Source: Leishmania mexicana MHOM/GT/2001/U1103
Lineage: Eukaryota > Euglenozoa > Kinetoplastea > Trypanosomatida > Trypanosomatidae
Direction of reading: 5' to 3'
DNA length: 64,000 bases
Assembly: GCF_000234665.1 (NCBI RefSeq)
Contig: NC_018336.1
Span: 351,069 to 415,068 of the forward strand
Part shown: in pieces, positions 51,542 through 61,808 of the stretch
How positions within the stretch are numbered: position 1 is the first letter of the stretch
Layout of the letters: each line of letters begins with the position of its first letter
The notes under the pieces: model-generated
The model's input: the letters and a program-made list of their open reading frames with translations, nothing else
Databases searched by the model: none
What the model was told of the DNA's origin: nothing
Made by a program: the position numbers and the translations under genes

Positions 51542-53890
51542 ATGTCTTCGGGTCCTGGTGTAATCTCCCAAAAGGGGGCGAGCGCCTCTACTGAGGAGGC
51601 ATACATTATGTGCTTTGCCTGCTCGCGCTGTGAGTACCCTATCTGCGACAGCAGCACGCTGCTTCTTCGCAAGGTGCGTCAGGGACCGAGCGAGTACGCC
51701 TTTCACTACAACCTGGACGGACTCCTCGACCTCGAGGATGTCCAAGTGCCATGCTATAGCGCGACTGAGGTGGTACACACTTCGGCAGTCGTGTCCGAGT
51801 CTCTCATGAAGTTTCCGATGCCGCCTGCGGCGCTGGTGGTGGCCCTCGAGTCCATCGTGCAATCTCGCAAACACTGGATCCAGCAGCGTCAGAGTATGAA
51901 TGCACGACTGCATGAGCGCGGCGTCGCGGCGCTGCCCTCAACAAGTGCGGAAGCCTCAATAGCAGCGGTCACAAGCGGCACGGCTTCGTCAGCTGAGGGC
52001 ACGCTTTCCACGCCTTCTGACGTGAGCAGGGATGCGGGCGCCGCCCCGGTAGCCGCCACCACAGCAGCGAATAGCACTCCCATTGTGCGTCGCTACGGGG
52101 ACACGGCAGAGAGTCGTATCGACCTTGTGTGCGTCAAGGACAGCGTGCTCGTCGGTGGGGTGCAGGAGTGCACGAAGGACCGCAGTGCAGTGGCCACCAC
52201 CGTAGTCAGCCCGGAGGACCAGGGCGCTGAAGATGGAGCAGAATCAACCGCTCATCGCGAAGACGGAGACGTAGTGAGATCGGCCTTGGCGACGGCGCCA
52301 GCGGTTATCCGCGACGCGAGCTTCGCCAATATCCAGGCAGATGTCATGAAGGCTGCCACTGCCGCCGCTGCCGAAACGAGTTGGACCTCACCTGGGAACT
52401 TCCGCCTCCGTGAAGCATTCATCGACGTGAGCCGCTCCACGCTGTCATCACGCGCGCCATGGTTCCAGGACTACAAATGCGTGAGCCGGGTGCAATGCCC
52501 AGACTGTCACCAACCGCTAGGCTTTGTGTTCCGCATCTCGGGCTCAAACCAACAGCAGCAGCAGCAGCGCTCCTCAAGCGAAGCCACGGGGCCGCTTGAG
52601 GCGACACTGCAGACGCAGGGAGTGAAGCGTCCAGCCACGTTGGAGGCAGATGAGACAGGCAGCGCCGACGACATTGCCACCTCACCAGACGCCGTCGCTC
52701 TCCAACGCAGTAGCGCTGACCCAGCTACCGCCCCAGTGGCAGAAGTAACGCAGCTGCCGCATGCGAAGAAGACACGAAATGAAAAAGATGCGCAGGCAGC
52801 GGCGTCGGCCAGTACACGGCACACGTGGCAGGAGGCGCGGCTCCACCAGCAACGCAACGGCGCTGAAGAGTGCCAGGGAAGAGGTGGCAATGAGGCGGAG
52901 GACAGGGGGGACGGGGTGCAAGGCGGCGCGGACGAGGCTGACGAAGATGACGCGGAAGCAGCCCCCGATCGATTTGTCGGACTCGAACTGAAGCGCATTG
53001 TCCAGCGCCAGTGGACACTGAGCCTCTTTCACGAACGATACAGCAAGTCGCGCCAACTGCAGACGTTCCGGGAGCTTTTTCCCGAAGCCGAGGAGCTGCA
53101 GAGCTTGTACAGCCGCCTGCTGGGCCTGCGCACCCAGACGGAGCTTTACAGCAGTTTGCTACGCCGGCACAAGGAGCAGAACGATGTTCAGATGGCGCTC
53201 TTAATGAGCAACAAGGATCGCATGCACACGTACGACGAGAAGGTCAAGACAATGCAGCAGATCATTGAGGCGCAGCGGGCACAGATCGCCATGCAGACAC
53301 GGCAGATTCGAAACCAAGAGGAGCTTGTGCAGAGCCACCGGCGGCAGTTCGCCACACAGAAGCGGCAGATGGATGTAGAGCAGCTCCTGCTCGTGCAGCA
53401 GAGCAAAACTATCGAGTCGCAGAAAGAGCAGCTACGCTTGCTCAAGAACCACTTCCAGGCAACACGGCCTGAGGTTTTGCTGGACTCGCGGCTGAGAAGC
53501 AGCCCTTGCCCACCGCCCTTGCTGAGCCGCGGCCCACCCAGCAGCACCGGCGGCGCAGAACCATCGCAGGCCGTCGATGCGGCGCAGTCGCTTCGACAGC
53601 TTTCCGCGAGAGGTCGCTACCGCGAAGAGGCAGAGCACGATTGGACTGACGCGGAGGAGGAGGAGGCGGAGGATGGTGGTGGAGAGGGCGATGGGCAGAT
53701 TCAAAAGACTGTGGCGGCATCGGCGAGCCTCTCTGTCGCGCCTTTGGAGACACCGCCAGCGCACCTCTGCGCCGTGCCCACATCCTCGGCGTCTCGCCAC
53801 GGAGTCACTCCCTCCGAAAACGACCAGACGTTGGCTCGCACATCGCGTCCGCTTTCCTCGTTCGGTGCCGAAAGAGGAAAAACAACGTAG
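51542..53890 (+). CDS. Yippee/Mis18-like zinc-binding protein with long coiled coil
   Basis: The protein has 782 residues. A CxxC pair (Cys27-Cys30, ACSRCEYPICDS) and a second pair with the typical C-terminal form VQCPDCHQPLGFVFRI (Cys319-Cys322) match the two halves of a Yippee/Mis18 beta-tent zinc fold. Between them lies a ~290-residue spacer, with a segment KCVSRVQC that fits the second half. The usual domain is ~100 residues, so the insert is exceptional. Residues ~395-465 are acidic and low complexity; residues ~480-645 form a continuous charged coiled coil (repeated QTRQIRNQEELVQSHRRQ-type heptads), likely for oligomerisation. A nuclear or kinetochore role would follow Mis18 proteins but is not shown; trypanosomatids lack CENP-A. 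ATG 51542 is the first of the frame. Confidence 0.7.
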   Translation: MSSGPGVISQKGASASTEEAYIMCFACSRCEYPICDSSTLLLRKVRQGPSEYAFHYNLDGLLDLEDVQVPCYSATEVVHTSAVVSESLMKFPMPPAALVVALESIVQSRKHWIQQRQSMNARLHERGVAALPSTSAEASIAAVTSGTASSAEGTLSTPSDVSRDAGAAPVAATTAANSTPIVRRYGDTAESRIDLVCVKDSVLVGGVQECTKDRSAVATTVVSPEDQGAEDGAESTAHREDGDVVRSALATAPAVIRDASFANIQADVMKAATAAAAETSWTSPGNFRLREAFIDVSRSTLSSRAPWFQDYKCVSRVQCPDCHQPLGFVFRISGSNQQQQQQRSSSEATGPLEATLQTQGVKRPATLEADETGSADDIATSPDAVALQRSSADPATAPVAEVTQLPHAKKTRNEKDAQAAASASTRHTWQEARLHQQRNGAEECQGRGGNEAEDRGDGVQGGADEADEDDAEAAPDRFVGLELKRIVQRQWTLSLFHERYSKSRQLQTFRELFPEAEELQSLYSRLLGLRTQTELYSSLLRRHKEQNDVQMALLMSNKDRMHTYDEKVKTMQQIIEAQRAQIAMQTRQIRNQEELVQSHRRQFATQKRQMDVEQLLLVQQSKTIESQKEQLRLLKNHFQATRPEVLLDSRLRSSPCPPPLLSRGPPSSTGGAEPSQAVDAAQSLRQLSARGRYREEAEHDWTDAEEEEAEDGGGEGDGQIQKTVAASASLSVAPLETPPAHLCAVPTSSASRHGVTPSENDQTLARTSRPLSSFGAERGKTT

Positions 53891-54907
53891 TACAGGTGTG
53901 CTGACAAACGTTTTCGGCGGCGATGGATGTGTGTGTGTGTGTGTAGGTGTGGGTGTGGGTGTTCCACGCTCATCTTCCCCACAGTCGCGCCTCTCCGTGT
54001 TCGATCTAGCCCTCTGTTCTCCCACTATTTCATGTGCACGATGCCCTCTCCCGCTGCATACAGAGAACCACAGCTTGGAGAGCTGAAAAATGGTCACCGT
54101 AAGTGTAGTGAAATACGCACGTGGCAACGCGGCACACACATACACGCGTGCACATCACGCCGGATGTCGTCGATATCCGTGCAACCTCTCTTGTCTTTCA
54201 CTTCGCGATGTCTCTCTCTCCCTTGTCTTTTTTCCGCCGTTTCAAGTCACTAAAGTGGTTTGTTCCACACACACACACCCTCCCCCTCTATCTAACACGG
54301 CGAGGCCACAGCACGCGGGCAAAGTATTCTCGTGACGCACACATGAGTGGTTCAACAACGTCGCCGTTGCGGCACTTGCACGCGGCGTGCTCTGCGTGCC
54401 GTTGTGATCCATCGAAGAGAATGAAGCACATCACCCCCAACATGAAACACGAAAGTGTGCTAGAAACGCCCTTTCTCACCGCATCCCATGTCGTACTTTG
54501 CCTTTCCCTTTACGCACCTTCCTCCCTCTCTTCTCCGCCACGTCGCCTGGAGTCTGTGGCGCCCTCTAGATGCGTGGGTGTCTGTTCACGCATGCGCATA
54601 CGTGACCACCAGCCACCTCCTCCACACACGCACACGCACACGCAACCCTCTCTCTGACTCTAACTGAACTCAACTTTGTGGGAGCTGCTCACCTCGACCA
54701 CCACCACCACCACCCTTTCCATCCGAAACTCATTTTGCTGTTGTTCTCTTCTGCAGGCGCAAGGCGTACTCGTTGACGGCATCACACTACCCCGTGCGTG
54801 GCTCTTATTCGGCTGCTGCCCAGTGTGTCTCGTGGAGCAGTTTTCCAAAGGAGAGGCAACGCGCGCTTTCCTCCCTGTCTCTCCTGTCGCATCGAAGAAG
54901 AGTCAAA
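53891..54907. other. Intergenic region, Yippee-like gene to coiled-coil gene
   Basis: Non-coding; ends in a clear tract and acceptor AG at 54755-54756. Confidence 0.7.
54731..54756 (+). promoter_or_regulatory. Putative trans-splice acceptor for the gene at 54908
   Basis: The tract ttttgctgttgttctcttct ends in gcag with AG at 54755-54756. No ATG intervenes before 54908, a 151-nt 5' UTR. Confidence 0.6.
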
Positions 54908-55876
54908 ATGAGCACCCCCGGAAACAACTCATCCGCCTCTGCGACGGGGTCGAGCCCTATCGTGCACCGAGATCGCAGAGCCGCGTCATCGGGCAATGGC
55001 AAACCACTTTCCCCAAATGATCCGCCGCAGCCGCCGAAGCTGAGCACTGCAGTCGCTGCTGCCACAACCACTTCGGCACCCGCCTCACCATATCCTGAAA
55101 TGGACAACCTGGAGTGTCAGTCGAAGGACTTTCTTATCCAACGCGTGCAGGCGCTGGAGCGGCAGCTGAAGATACGCAACAGCGACTGCGCGCGACTGCT
55201 AGAGGAGCGCAAGCAGCTGCTTCCGCTGAAAGAGAAGTGCGAGTCGCAGAGGGAGATGATATTAGCGTTGCGCGATGAACTGAACTTGGCACGGGCGCAA
55301 CGCGAGTCCGCCGTCGACGCATTGGAAGAGATGAAGCGCCAGCAGCGCGACAAAGAGCACCGCGAGCGCGTGGCCCACGCAGAGCGAGTCGTCTATGGCG
55401 CTAGTGCCACCCCGAAGGCTACAACTGGCGGCGCGAGTAGGCCCGAAACCTCTAGCTCGCCCGGCGGCAACGCGGCGCCAAGCGCCAAGCCCGCTTCGGC
55501 GCTGAGACCCAACAACCCCACGCGACGTGCTCCTGGCGGGACGGTGGTGAACACCTCGTCCGGGCCACAAATAATTTACGACAGCTCCGATATCTCCTCC
55601 GTTGGCTTCACCAAGAATGCAAAACTGCCGTACGATTTTTTGGGTGGGCCTGGAGCGCAGCTACAATACCTCGCTCCCTCCCGCGGTAGCGCAAGCAAGG
55701 AGGCCGGAGAGGAGCCGGAAGGCGGCTTTGATGCTTCGGATGATGCGCAGGTGCGCCGCACCATGGCGGCGGCGGCGGAGGCGATTGAGTTGGATGCCAA
55801 GCACGCAGAGATGGAGGAAAAGGAGCACAGAGCACTACTGGAGCGCCTCAAGGCACTGCGTGAAGGACACAAGTAA
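54908..55876 (+). CDS. Small coiled-coil protein of unknown function
   Basis: The protein has 322 residues, with start MSTPGNNSSAS at the first ATG after the acceptor. A disordered Ser/Pro/Ala N terminus (~1-65) precedes a long coiled coil (~68-163: SKDFLIQRVQALERQL, REMILALRDELNLARA and similar heptads), a Ser/Pro/Gly-rich linker, a short conserved-looking segment (NAKLPYDFLGGPGAQLQYL, ~237-255) and a C-terminal helix rich in Glu/Lys (~283-322). No membrane segment or known domain. Such proteins in trypanosomatids are often cytoskeletal or flagellar, but the sequence does not prove this. Confidence 0.8.
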   Translation: MSTPGNNSSASATGSSPIVHRDRRAASSGNGKPLSPNDPPQPPKLSTAVAAATTTSAPASPYPEMDNLECQSKDFLIQRVQALERQLKIRNSDCARLLEERKQLLPLKEKCESQREMILALRDELNLARAQRESAVDALEEMKRQQRDKEHRERVAHAERVVYGASATPKATTGGASRPETSSSPGGNAAPSAKPASALRPNNPTRRAPGGTVVNTSSGPQIIYDSSDISSVGFTKNAKLPYDFLGGPGAQLQYLAPSRGSASKEAGEEPEGGFDASDDAQVRRTMAAAAEAIELDAKHAEMEEKEHRALLERLKALREGHK

Positions 55877-56199
55877 CGGACGCCACCATCCCCTCCCCCT
55901 TCCCCTTGCAGCAATCAAACAGGAGAAGCCCACCACGGCCCGCTCTACTTGCGGTGTTCATGGCGAGTACACCCACACCCGTGACGTTGGTTCGCTCAGC
56001 TGTACCTGATTGTCTGCTGCCTCGCTTGTAGGCAACGAAAGTGAGGAGAGAGAGTCGATAGGCCGTGCACAACAGGAAGGGGGGTAGTGGAGGCTGAGCG
56101 CCGCAAATCTTCGAAGCGCCTCGTCATTGTGTTTTGTTGCTCGCTGCACTTGGCGTCCCAACTGTCTCTCTCTCTGAGGAAGCCAGGCACTATTCTCTC

Positions 56200-56760
56200 C
56201 TCTCCCCCCACCCCTCACCCCCGACCTCATCCCTATCCCCTGCCAAATACCGAACCACGTCTGGCGCCGACAGGGACAAGTGTCTACAACGTGTGAGGGA
56301 GGTTACAACTTTGTATCACTGTTGATGGCGGACCGTCAGGTCCTGGGCGGCGTGGCGTCCGGGTGATCTGCAGCCGCGAACGCACGTGTGCACTCTCCAC
56401 ATGATGGGCAGAGTGTCCGCGTGACGCGAACGCATCCCACCACCCGACCCTCGCACTGCCCGCTGGTGTGGGGAAGCCTGAGCCACCCACTCCCCTCGAG
56501 GGGCGGGGACGCACCAGGGGTGCCAGCCGGCATAGCGGGGGAGCGGCTGTGAGGCGGTGGGTGAGGGGGCAGCGCTTGAGGGCGGTGGGGGGGCGGTGCT
56601 CACAAGGCCGAGTCGGCGCATCTGGTGTGACGCGTGCGTGTCTGTGGCATGCTTTGTCCCACGCTGGTGGGGCCCTGAGGCAGGGCGGGTTTAGGGGACT
56701 GGAACTCGTGTTGTATGCAGAGAATGGCCACAATGAGCGAAAAAATGGACGTTTTCTAAG
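56200..56760 (+). repeat. SIDER2-like degenerate retroposon copy B
   Basis: Nearly identical to copy A over ~350 bases (56334-56690 versus 3180-3530), including gatctgcagccgcgaacgca and the shared end of the block. It ends ...gcagagaatggccacaatgagcgaaaaaatg with a short A-run. High A/B similarity against diverged C and D indicates recent copying or gene conversion. Confidence 0.75.
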
Positions 56761-57967
56761 CCTCTTCCTTCGGCATCTGCTGGTCTCTCTCTCTCGGTGA
56801 GCGTCTGCGTCCGTCTCTGAGTCCTTCGCGCCTTTTCTTCTTCCTCTTCATCGCTTCCTCTGAAGCGATGATTTTTTTTTTGCCCTGCTCGCTGTTCTTG
56901 CATCTTTGTACAAGCCTGACTGTGTATGTGCGTATTATGTGTGTGCATGGGGGGTGGGGGGGATATGCCGGCTCGCTTGCAACTCTCTTTGCTGCCGTGC
57001 GCGTCGAGTTCACTCATGCGATTGAGTTGGCGCCGTCCTTGTCCTCGGCTGGTCAGCACGTCTCGACAACCCCTCGCATTCATGCTCATTGACGGAGCGA
57101 ATGGAGACAAGGTCAAACAAAGGACCCCCTGTATGCAAGTACTTTACCAGTATCTTACCCGTCTCCGAGCATACACACACACACACCAGACCGTCCTCTC
57201 TGCCCCCCAGTCCGCCACCCTTGCTGACAAGACGGAGACAGAATTCGAGAGAGAGCGATGAGGTGGTGAGTGTGACGCGCGTGCGGGGTGCTGTGGTGAA
57301 GGTGGAGGGGGGCGTGTGGCGATGACGCATCCGTTAAAGGTGGTCTCTTTTCGTTTGTTTGGCTTTCGCCTTCTCTCCTCCCGCGTTCGCCTGTCGGAAG
57401 CGAGGCAGCGCACCCCCCCCCCTCGAACTTTCCCGAGGGGAGACACACTGAACGCCACAACGGTGAGAGGATAGCAACAAAAAGCAAACAAATGCGTCAC
57501 CGCATAAAGAGTCATCGTCTCGGGTGCAAGGGACAGGCCAGGGGTCGGGCAATCTGCCCTGGGCTGTGAAGCCATTCGTCATCCCCTCCTCCACCACCCA
57601 CTCTTCAGCCTCTCCTTGCCCCCTCCCTCTCTACTTGATTCCATCCGCCCATCTCCTTGTGTTTGTTTGTTTTTTGCCGTCTCTCATGTGATTCGCGTAC
57701 ATGCACACACACACACACATATTCGGTAGCTCATCGCTGCCGTGGCTGCGTCTCCCTCTTTTTCTTGTCGCAGCACACCCTGAAGCTCCTTCGCTGGCTG
57801 CTCATAACTATATTTTTGTTGTTGTCTGTCGCGATCTACTCTTTCGTCCACGTGCGCACGTCATTCAACCACCACCATCCCCCATCACTCCACCCCCAAA
57901 CCCCAACATAAGACACATAAGCACGCACACGCGCTACATCTTTTTATCTGTAAACAGGTAAGCGTGC

Positions 57968-57987
57968 GGCTCTCTGCGCAGAGAGCC
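57968..57987. repeat. 20-bp perfect palindrome
   Basis: ggctctctgcgcagagagcc is its own reverse complement and would form a stable hairpin in RNA, upstream of the gene at 58592. Confidence 0.9.
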
Positions 57988-58591
57988 CCGGTGTTTCTGT
58001 GACTCCTTTTTATTTTTCATTATTATTTTCTGAGTCTGTCCTCACTGACACGCACACGCGAACGTGCGCAGAGAGACATGCGCGCAACCCAACTGCTTGA
58101 GCGACTTCACCGATTGTATCGCCACTAGACAGACCTTTCCTTTTCCCTCCGTTCGCTCTGCGTGGGTGGTGCGCGTTCTTTTTTTGCCTCTGGGCGTCGT
58201 TGCGTATCTCGACAAAACTACCGCGACCACCCACCTCCACCCATCTCCAAAAGATACGAAACTGTCGACCCCTCAAAGACAGACCGCATCCTCATTTACG
58301 GCAAAGCGGTCCAAACTCTCTGCCCCGCTTTATTCTCTTGCCTTTCTGCCGACGTCTCCTCCGCCCTCCATCCCCTCTCTCGCGATTCGGCCGCCACTCC
58401 TGTGCTTACACGTGTTTCCGCGCACGGGTGAAGTTTCCTTCCCCGTTGTTGCCACTTCCCTCCGTTGCCGGCCACTGCGACGGATCGTGTCGATCCACCC
58501 TCCGTGGGGGTAGGCATGCTTTCAGTGTGAACGCTCCTGAGAGGTAACTGTCCGTTGTCGACACTAAACAGTCGAAGGTGCGGATCTCATC

Positions 58592-60643
58592 ATGAAGCGT
58601 TACCGGTCGTGGGGCGCAGCTCCGCTGCTCCCCGTGCTCCTCATGGTAATGCTCCATTCCTTTGCCTTGCACAGCGCAGCAGCGCGTACGCGAGAGTCGC
58701 AGCTACATTGCCTCCCTGCCCAGACGGAGCCGCATGGCCTCATCCGCTGCGTCATCCAGGTGCGGGACAGATACCAGCAGCTCACAACGAACTTCGACCC
58801 TTCCGATTTCATCGTCCTGACGCGCACTTCGAACACCACGGCGGTCGTCACGAAGAGCGCGTTGGTGCGTGGCAGCGACAACACAACTGTCGTCTTCACC
58901 CTGTCCGTCTCGACGGCCGCCGACATGCTGATCCGGGTGTACTTGCCGGACAATGACGCCATCGGCGGCAGCTCCGGCATGGGAGAAGTGCGCGGAAGCG
59001 GCATCGCAGTTTCTGTGCGTTCATGGCCGACCCTGCGCCTCAGCCTTATCACCTGCACTGCGCAAGACACAGGTCTTGCACTGCGAAGCTCCACGATCTG
59101 CCGCGCCGCCCTTTACGACAAGAGCAACACGCCCTCGGTTGTACACAGCGCTGACGTGCTCTTCAGTGAGGCAAGCGCACTAGGCAGCTTTGTCTTCATC
59201 TCTGGAATCAAGGAGCTTGTGTTTAGCTTCACGGCGCCGCCGACGGTGTCCGTGCTTGTCTCCACCTTTACGCTAATGGTGAGCCTGCGCGGCAAGGACA
59301 CCGACGTGAACGGTGGCGGGGCACAAGCGGTTCAGATTCCGATTTTGTACCCTGGCGAGGTCGCGCTGTCGGACACGACGGGGCTGCAGTGTGCAGCGGG
59401 GACGCGGTCCATTACATGCCTCATCACGGCATCCGGTGCACAGGGCCCTGTTACGTTTAACGCCACGCACTTTCGCCTACGCGTGGAACGATCGGTCGGG
59501 GTCGTCGCTGCGGCGGCGGATACGCTGGGTGGCCTCACTACCGACGGCTCGGGCGCTGCTACCCGGTACTGGGTCGATGTCACCGACGCCTTTAGCCTTT
59601 CCGTCACCCGCTCCACACTACGCCCGTACTTTGGCGTCGTCTCTTGGGAGCCGAAGTTGCAGGACTCCATTTACGAGGCCAGGCTCCGCGTGTTCGCCTC
59701 GACGGATGGACAAGAAGTCGGTGCAGCTAGCGGGGACAGTGCCGCAATCACCGGCAGCGCAGCCGATGTTGCGGGTAGTCCATACTCTTTCACGACGGGT
59801 ATGCTACCCAACGCGCCTTCCGTGACGGTGCGCGGCTGCGGCGAGTCGGTCATCGCCTCGGGCAACACGACGGTGTGCTTTATTGACCTGGCAAATGGTG
59901 TCTCTGGCGACACCGCCTTCTACACCATCACCACCTCGCACCGGGAATCTTCTGTATCCAATGTGACCTATGTTGCGCACGATACCGTCTGTGCGTGTCG
60001 ATCACTGTGGTTCACTTACCACTCCCCAGTCGCCCTCATCAGCCCAGTGGACGACTACATCGAGGTGTCCATGTACACTGACGTCGAACACTCGGTCAGC
60101 GGTATGGCCATGGCCCGCAACGTGCCGCTCCGTCTCGGCGTCCTTCCTGCGGTATCCAGCTCCGGTCATGACACCTCCACAGCGCCGACGGACGCTGTTC
60201 TGGTGTCCATCGGCATTCTTTTCTACGGCAGCGTGCTCGCTGTCGGCGGCGTGCTCATTGTGCGCCGCTCACGCAAGGCCGCCCGCATCCGCCATAAGCG
60301 CGCGCTGAAGGAGCGGGCAATGATGCAGGCCATGGACAGACGCCAGGGCGTACCTACCCCAAGCGCGGAGATCCTTAGGGACAGCCCAGGCGCCTCGACC
60401 AGGACACCGGCAATGACTATGACCCTGGACGGCGCCGCTTCTGGGCATGTTTTCCTGGTCCGAGGGGGCGTGGGTCCGAACACTTCTGGGTACGACACGA
60501 TCAACATGCTGGGCGCGGGTGCTGGAGAGGTGGGTGGTGGTGATGGTGGTGGAAGCCGTTCAACGTCGCCGCCTTCGGTGCCGGCAGCTGTAGTGAGCAA
60601 CGTGGCAGCTCTTCCAGATACCTTCCGCTCTGACAGCGACTAG
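58592..60643 (+). CDS. Type I membrane protein with four cysteine-paired extracellular modules
   Basis: The protein has 683 residues. It starts with a signal peptide (LLPVLLMVMLHSFALHSAAA, ~13-32). The ectodomain appears to contain four similar beta-rich modules of ~100-150 residues, each opened by a Cys-x(9-14)-Cys pair: LHCLPAQTEPHGLIRC, ITCTAQDTGLALRSSTIC, LQCAAGTRSITC and RGCGESVIASGNTTVC. Each closes with an extended hydrophobic strand. Five N-glycosylation sequons are visible (e.g. SNTT, DNTT, FNAT, GNTT, SNVT). A single membrane helix (~537-557, VSIGILFYGSVLAVGG) is followed by a basic stop-transfer sequence and a ~120-residue cytoplasmic tail rich in Gly/Ser/Pro. I do not recognise a named family; the modules look Ig/E-set-like. 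It may act in adhesion or surface scaffolding, a guess from architecture. Confidence 0.85.
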   Translation: MKRYRSWGAAPLLPVLLMVMLHSFALHSAAARTRESQLHCLPAQTEPHGLIRCVIQVRDRYQQLTTNFDPSDFIVLTRTSNTTAVVTKSALVRGSDNTTVVFTLSVSTAADMLIRVYLPDNDAIGGSSGMGEVRGSGIAVSVRSWPTLRLSLITCTAQDTGLALRSSTICRAALYDKSNTPSVVHSADVLFSEASALGSFVFISGIKELVFSFTAPPTVSVLVSTFTLMVSLRGKDTDVNGGGAQAVQIPILYPGEVALSDTTGLQCAAGTRSITCLITASGAQGPVTFNATHFRLRVERSVGVVAAAADTLGGLTTDGSGAATRYWVDVTDAFSLSVTRSTLRPYFGVVSWEPKLQDSIYEARLRVFASTDGQEVGAASGDSAAITGSAADVAGSPYSFTTGMLPNAPSVTVRGCGESVIASGNTTVCFIDLANGVSGDTAFYTITTSHRESSVSNVTYVAHDTVCACRSLWFTYHSPVALISPVDDYIEVSMYTDVEHSVSGMAMARNVPLRLGVLPAVSSSGHDTSTAPTDAVLVSIGILFYGSVLAVGGVLIVRRSRKAARIRHKRALKERAMMQAMDRRQGVPTPSAEILRDSPGASTRTPAMTMTLDGAASGHVFLVRGGVGPNTSGYDTINMLGAGAGEVGGGDGGGSRSTSPPSVPAAVVSNVAALPDTFRSDSD

Positions 60644-61425
60644 ACAGCAGCAAAAAGGTCCGCCATGTGATGCGGAAGTGTGCCGTCGCAGACGTGTACG
60701 CGTGCGTGCTCTCATGCAAGAGGCGACGTATGCCAACAGGTACGCGTGGGGAGGGGGGGTGAAGGCAAGTGTGGCCTGTGGCTCTAAGCGCTGCGTGCGA
60801 AGGGCAAGTTCATCGTCCAACTCGCGTCGTTCTATCCACGTCGCACATTCTTTCAGTTCCCATTCCTCCCTCCCTCTTCCTCCTCCTGTCCTCCCCCCCC
60901 CCACCTAGGGTGGGGCATCTATGCGTGTGTATCAACTGGCATTGCCGTGGACTGTAATGTGATTTGGCGCCGGCGCCAACTAATAACGGAAGCACAGACG
61001 TAAACAGAGGCAACAAGAGCAAACGTAAGAGGGTGGCGCCTCTGGCAACGGGTGTAATGGACAGCGGTGTCTAGAGGCACCACCTCGGGTGGACCGTGTG
61101 CGTGCGTGCGCCTCCTGTGTTGTTGCTGCTCCGAAAGGAACACGCGCCGTTCGACAAGATGCAGGCGCGTGAAGCAGATGCGACCCTGTCACTGCTCCAT
61201 CTCTCTCGCTGCGGCTCTTCGTCCTCTGTTCGGCTCGTCATTGGCTCTCATAAGCTTTTATTTTACCACTGCTAGCGGGTTTAGTGCGCATGTCCCTTTC
61301 CTCCTCTCCGCTCTTGGGGGAGCGGTCTGTGTCTGTCGACTCAACCGCATCTTCTCAATTCTTTTTCTGAAGCTCGTGGTGCGTCTGGGTGCTGTGTCGC
61401 GTGCGGGTGACAACGCCCCTTGCTC

Positions 61426-61808
61426 TTCTCGTGCGCAGCGTTATACGCTAAGCTTGCAAGGCGCCCACCATCAGTGGCACCAACTTCAACTACCGCGACC
61501 ACGCCTACCAGCAGTTCTTTGTCGGCGTCACGGAGGCGCAGCGCAGCGCCATCCGCCTCTCGCCCACCACCGTCAGCACGACCGACCTCACCGCAAAGCT
61601 CACCGTCGCCGACGGCACGCCGGCCGGGAGCCATCCCGTGTTTGTGAAGGTGCAGGTGTGCATGATGCACATGATGTCGCCGCCGCGCTATGTGAGCAAC
61701 CTGGTGCTGCAATCCAGGTCCAGCTTCAAGGCTCTGTCGCGACGCGACGCGGCGCGACGCCCTCTGCTATTTGGCACTTCCAACGCAACGGCGGCGCAAG
61801 TGCGATGA
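61426..61808 (+). pseudogene. Frameshifted coding relic, beta-rich ectodomain fragment
   Basis: From 61467 a frame with strong GC-ending codon use encodes TISGTNFNYRDHAYQQFFVG and, further on, LTAKLTVADGTPAGSHPVF, to a stop at 61806-61808. It has no ATG before a MMHMM segment and an in-frame stop at 61449-61451 just upstream. Immediately upstream the +1 frame reads RYTLSLQGA, which would continue smoothly if one C were removed from the CCC at 61464-61466; this suggests a single-base insertion in a once longer gene. The start ISGTNF resembles an IPT/TIG-type immunoglobulin-like fold. It may be a decayed relative of the neighbouring module protein, or a distinct gene; similarity to that neighbour is not clear by eye. 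Confidence 0.5.

Larger units (their letters stand above)
55877..58591. other. Intergenic region before the repeated-module membrane protein
   Basis: Contains SIDER2-like copy B (~56200-56760), (CA) runs and a 20-bp perfect palindrome at 57968-57987. No gene seen; several C/T-rich tracts upstream of 58592 could supply the acceptor. Confidence 0.7.

Noticed and set aside
57940..57970. CAGGTAAGC 5' splice site-like sequence
   Set aside because: No 3' partner joins two coding segments; cis-introns are extremely rare in Leishmania.
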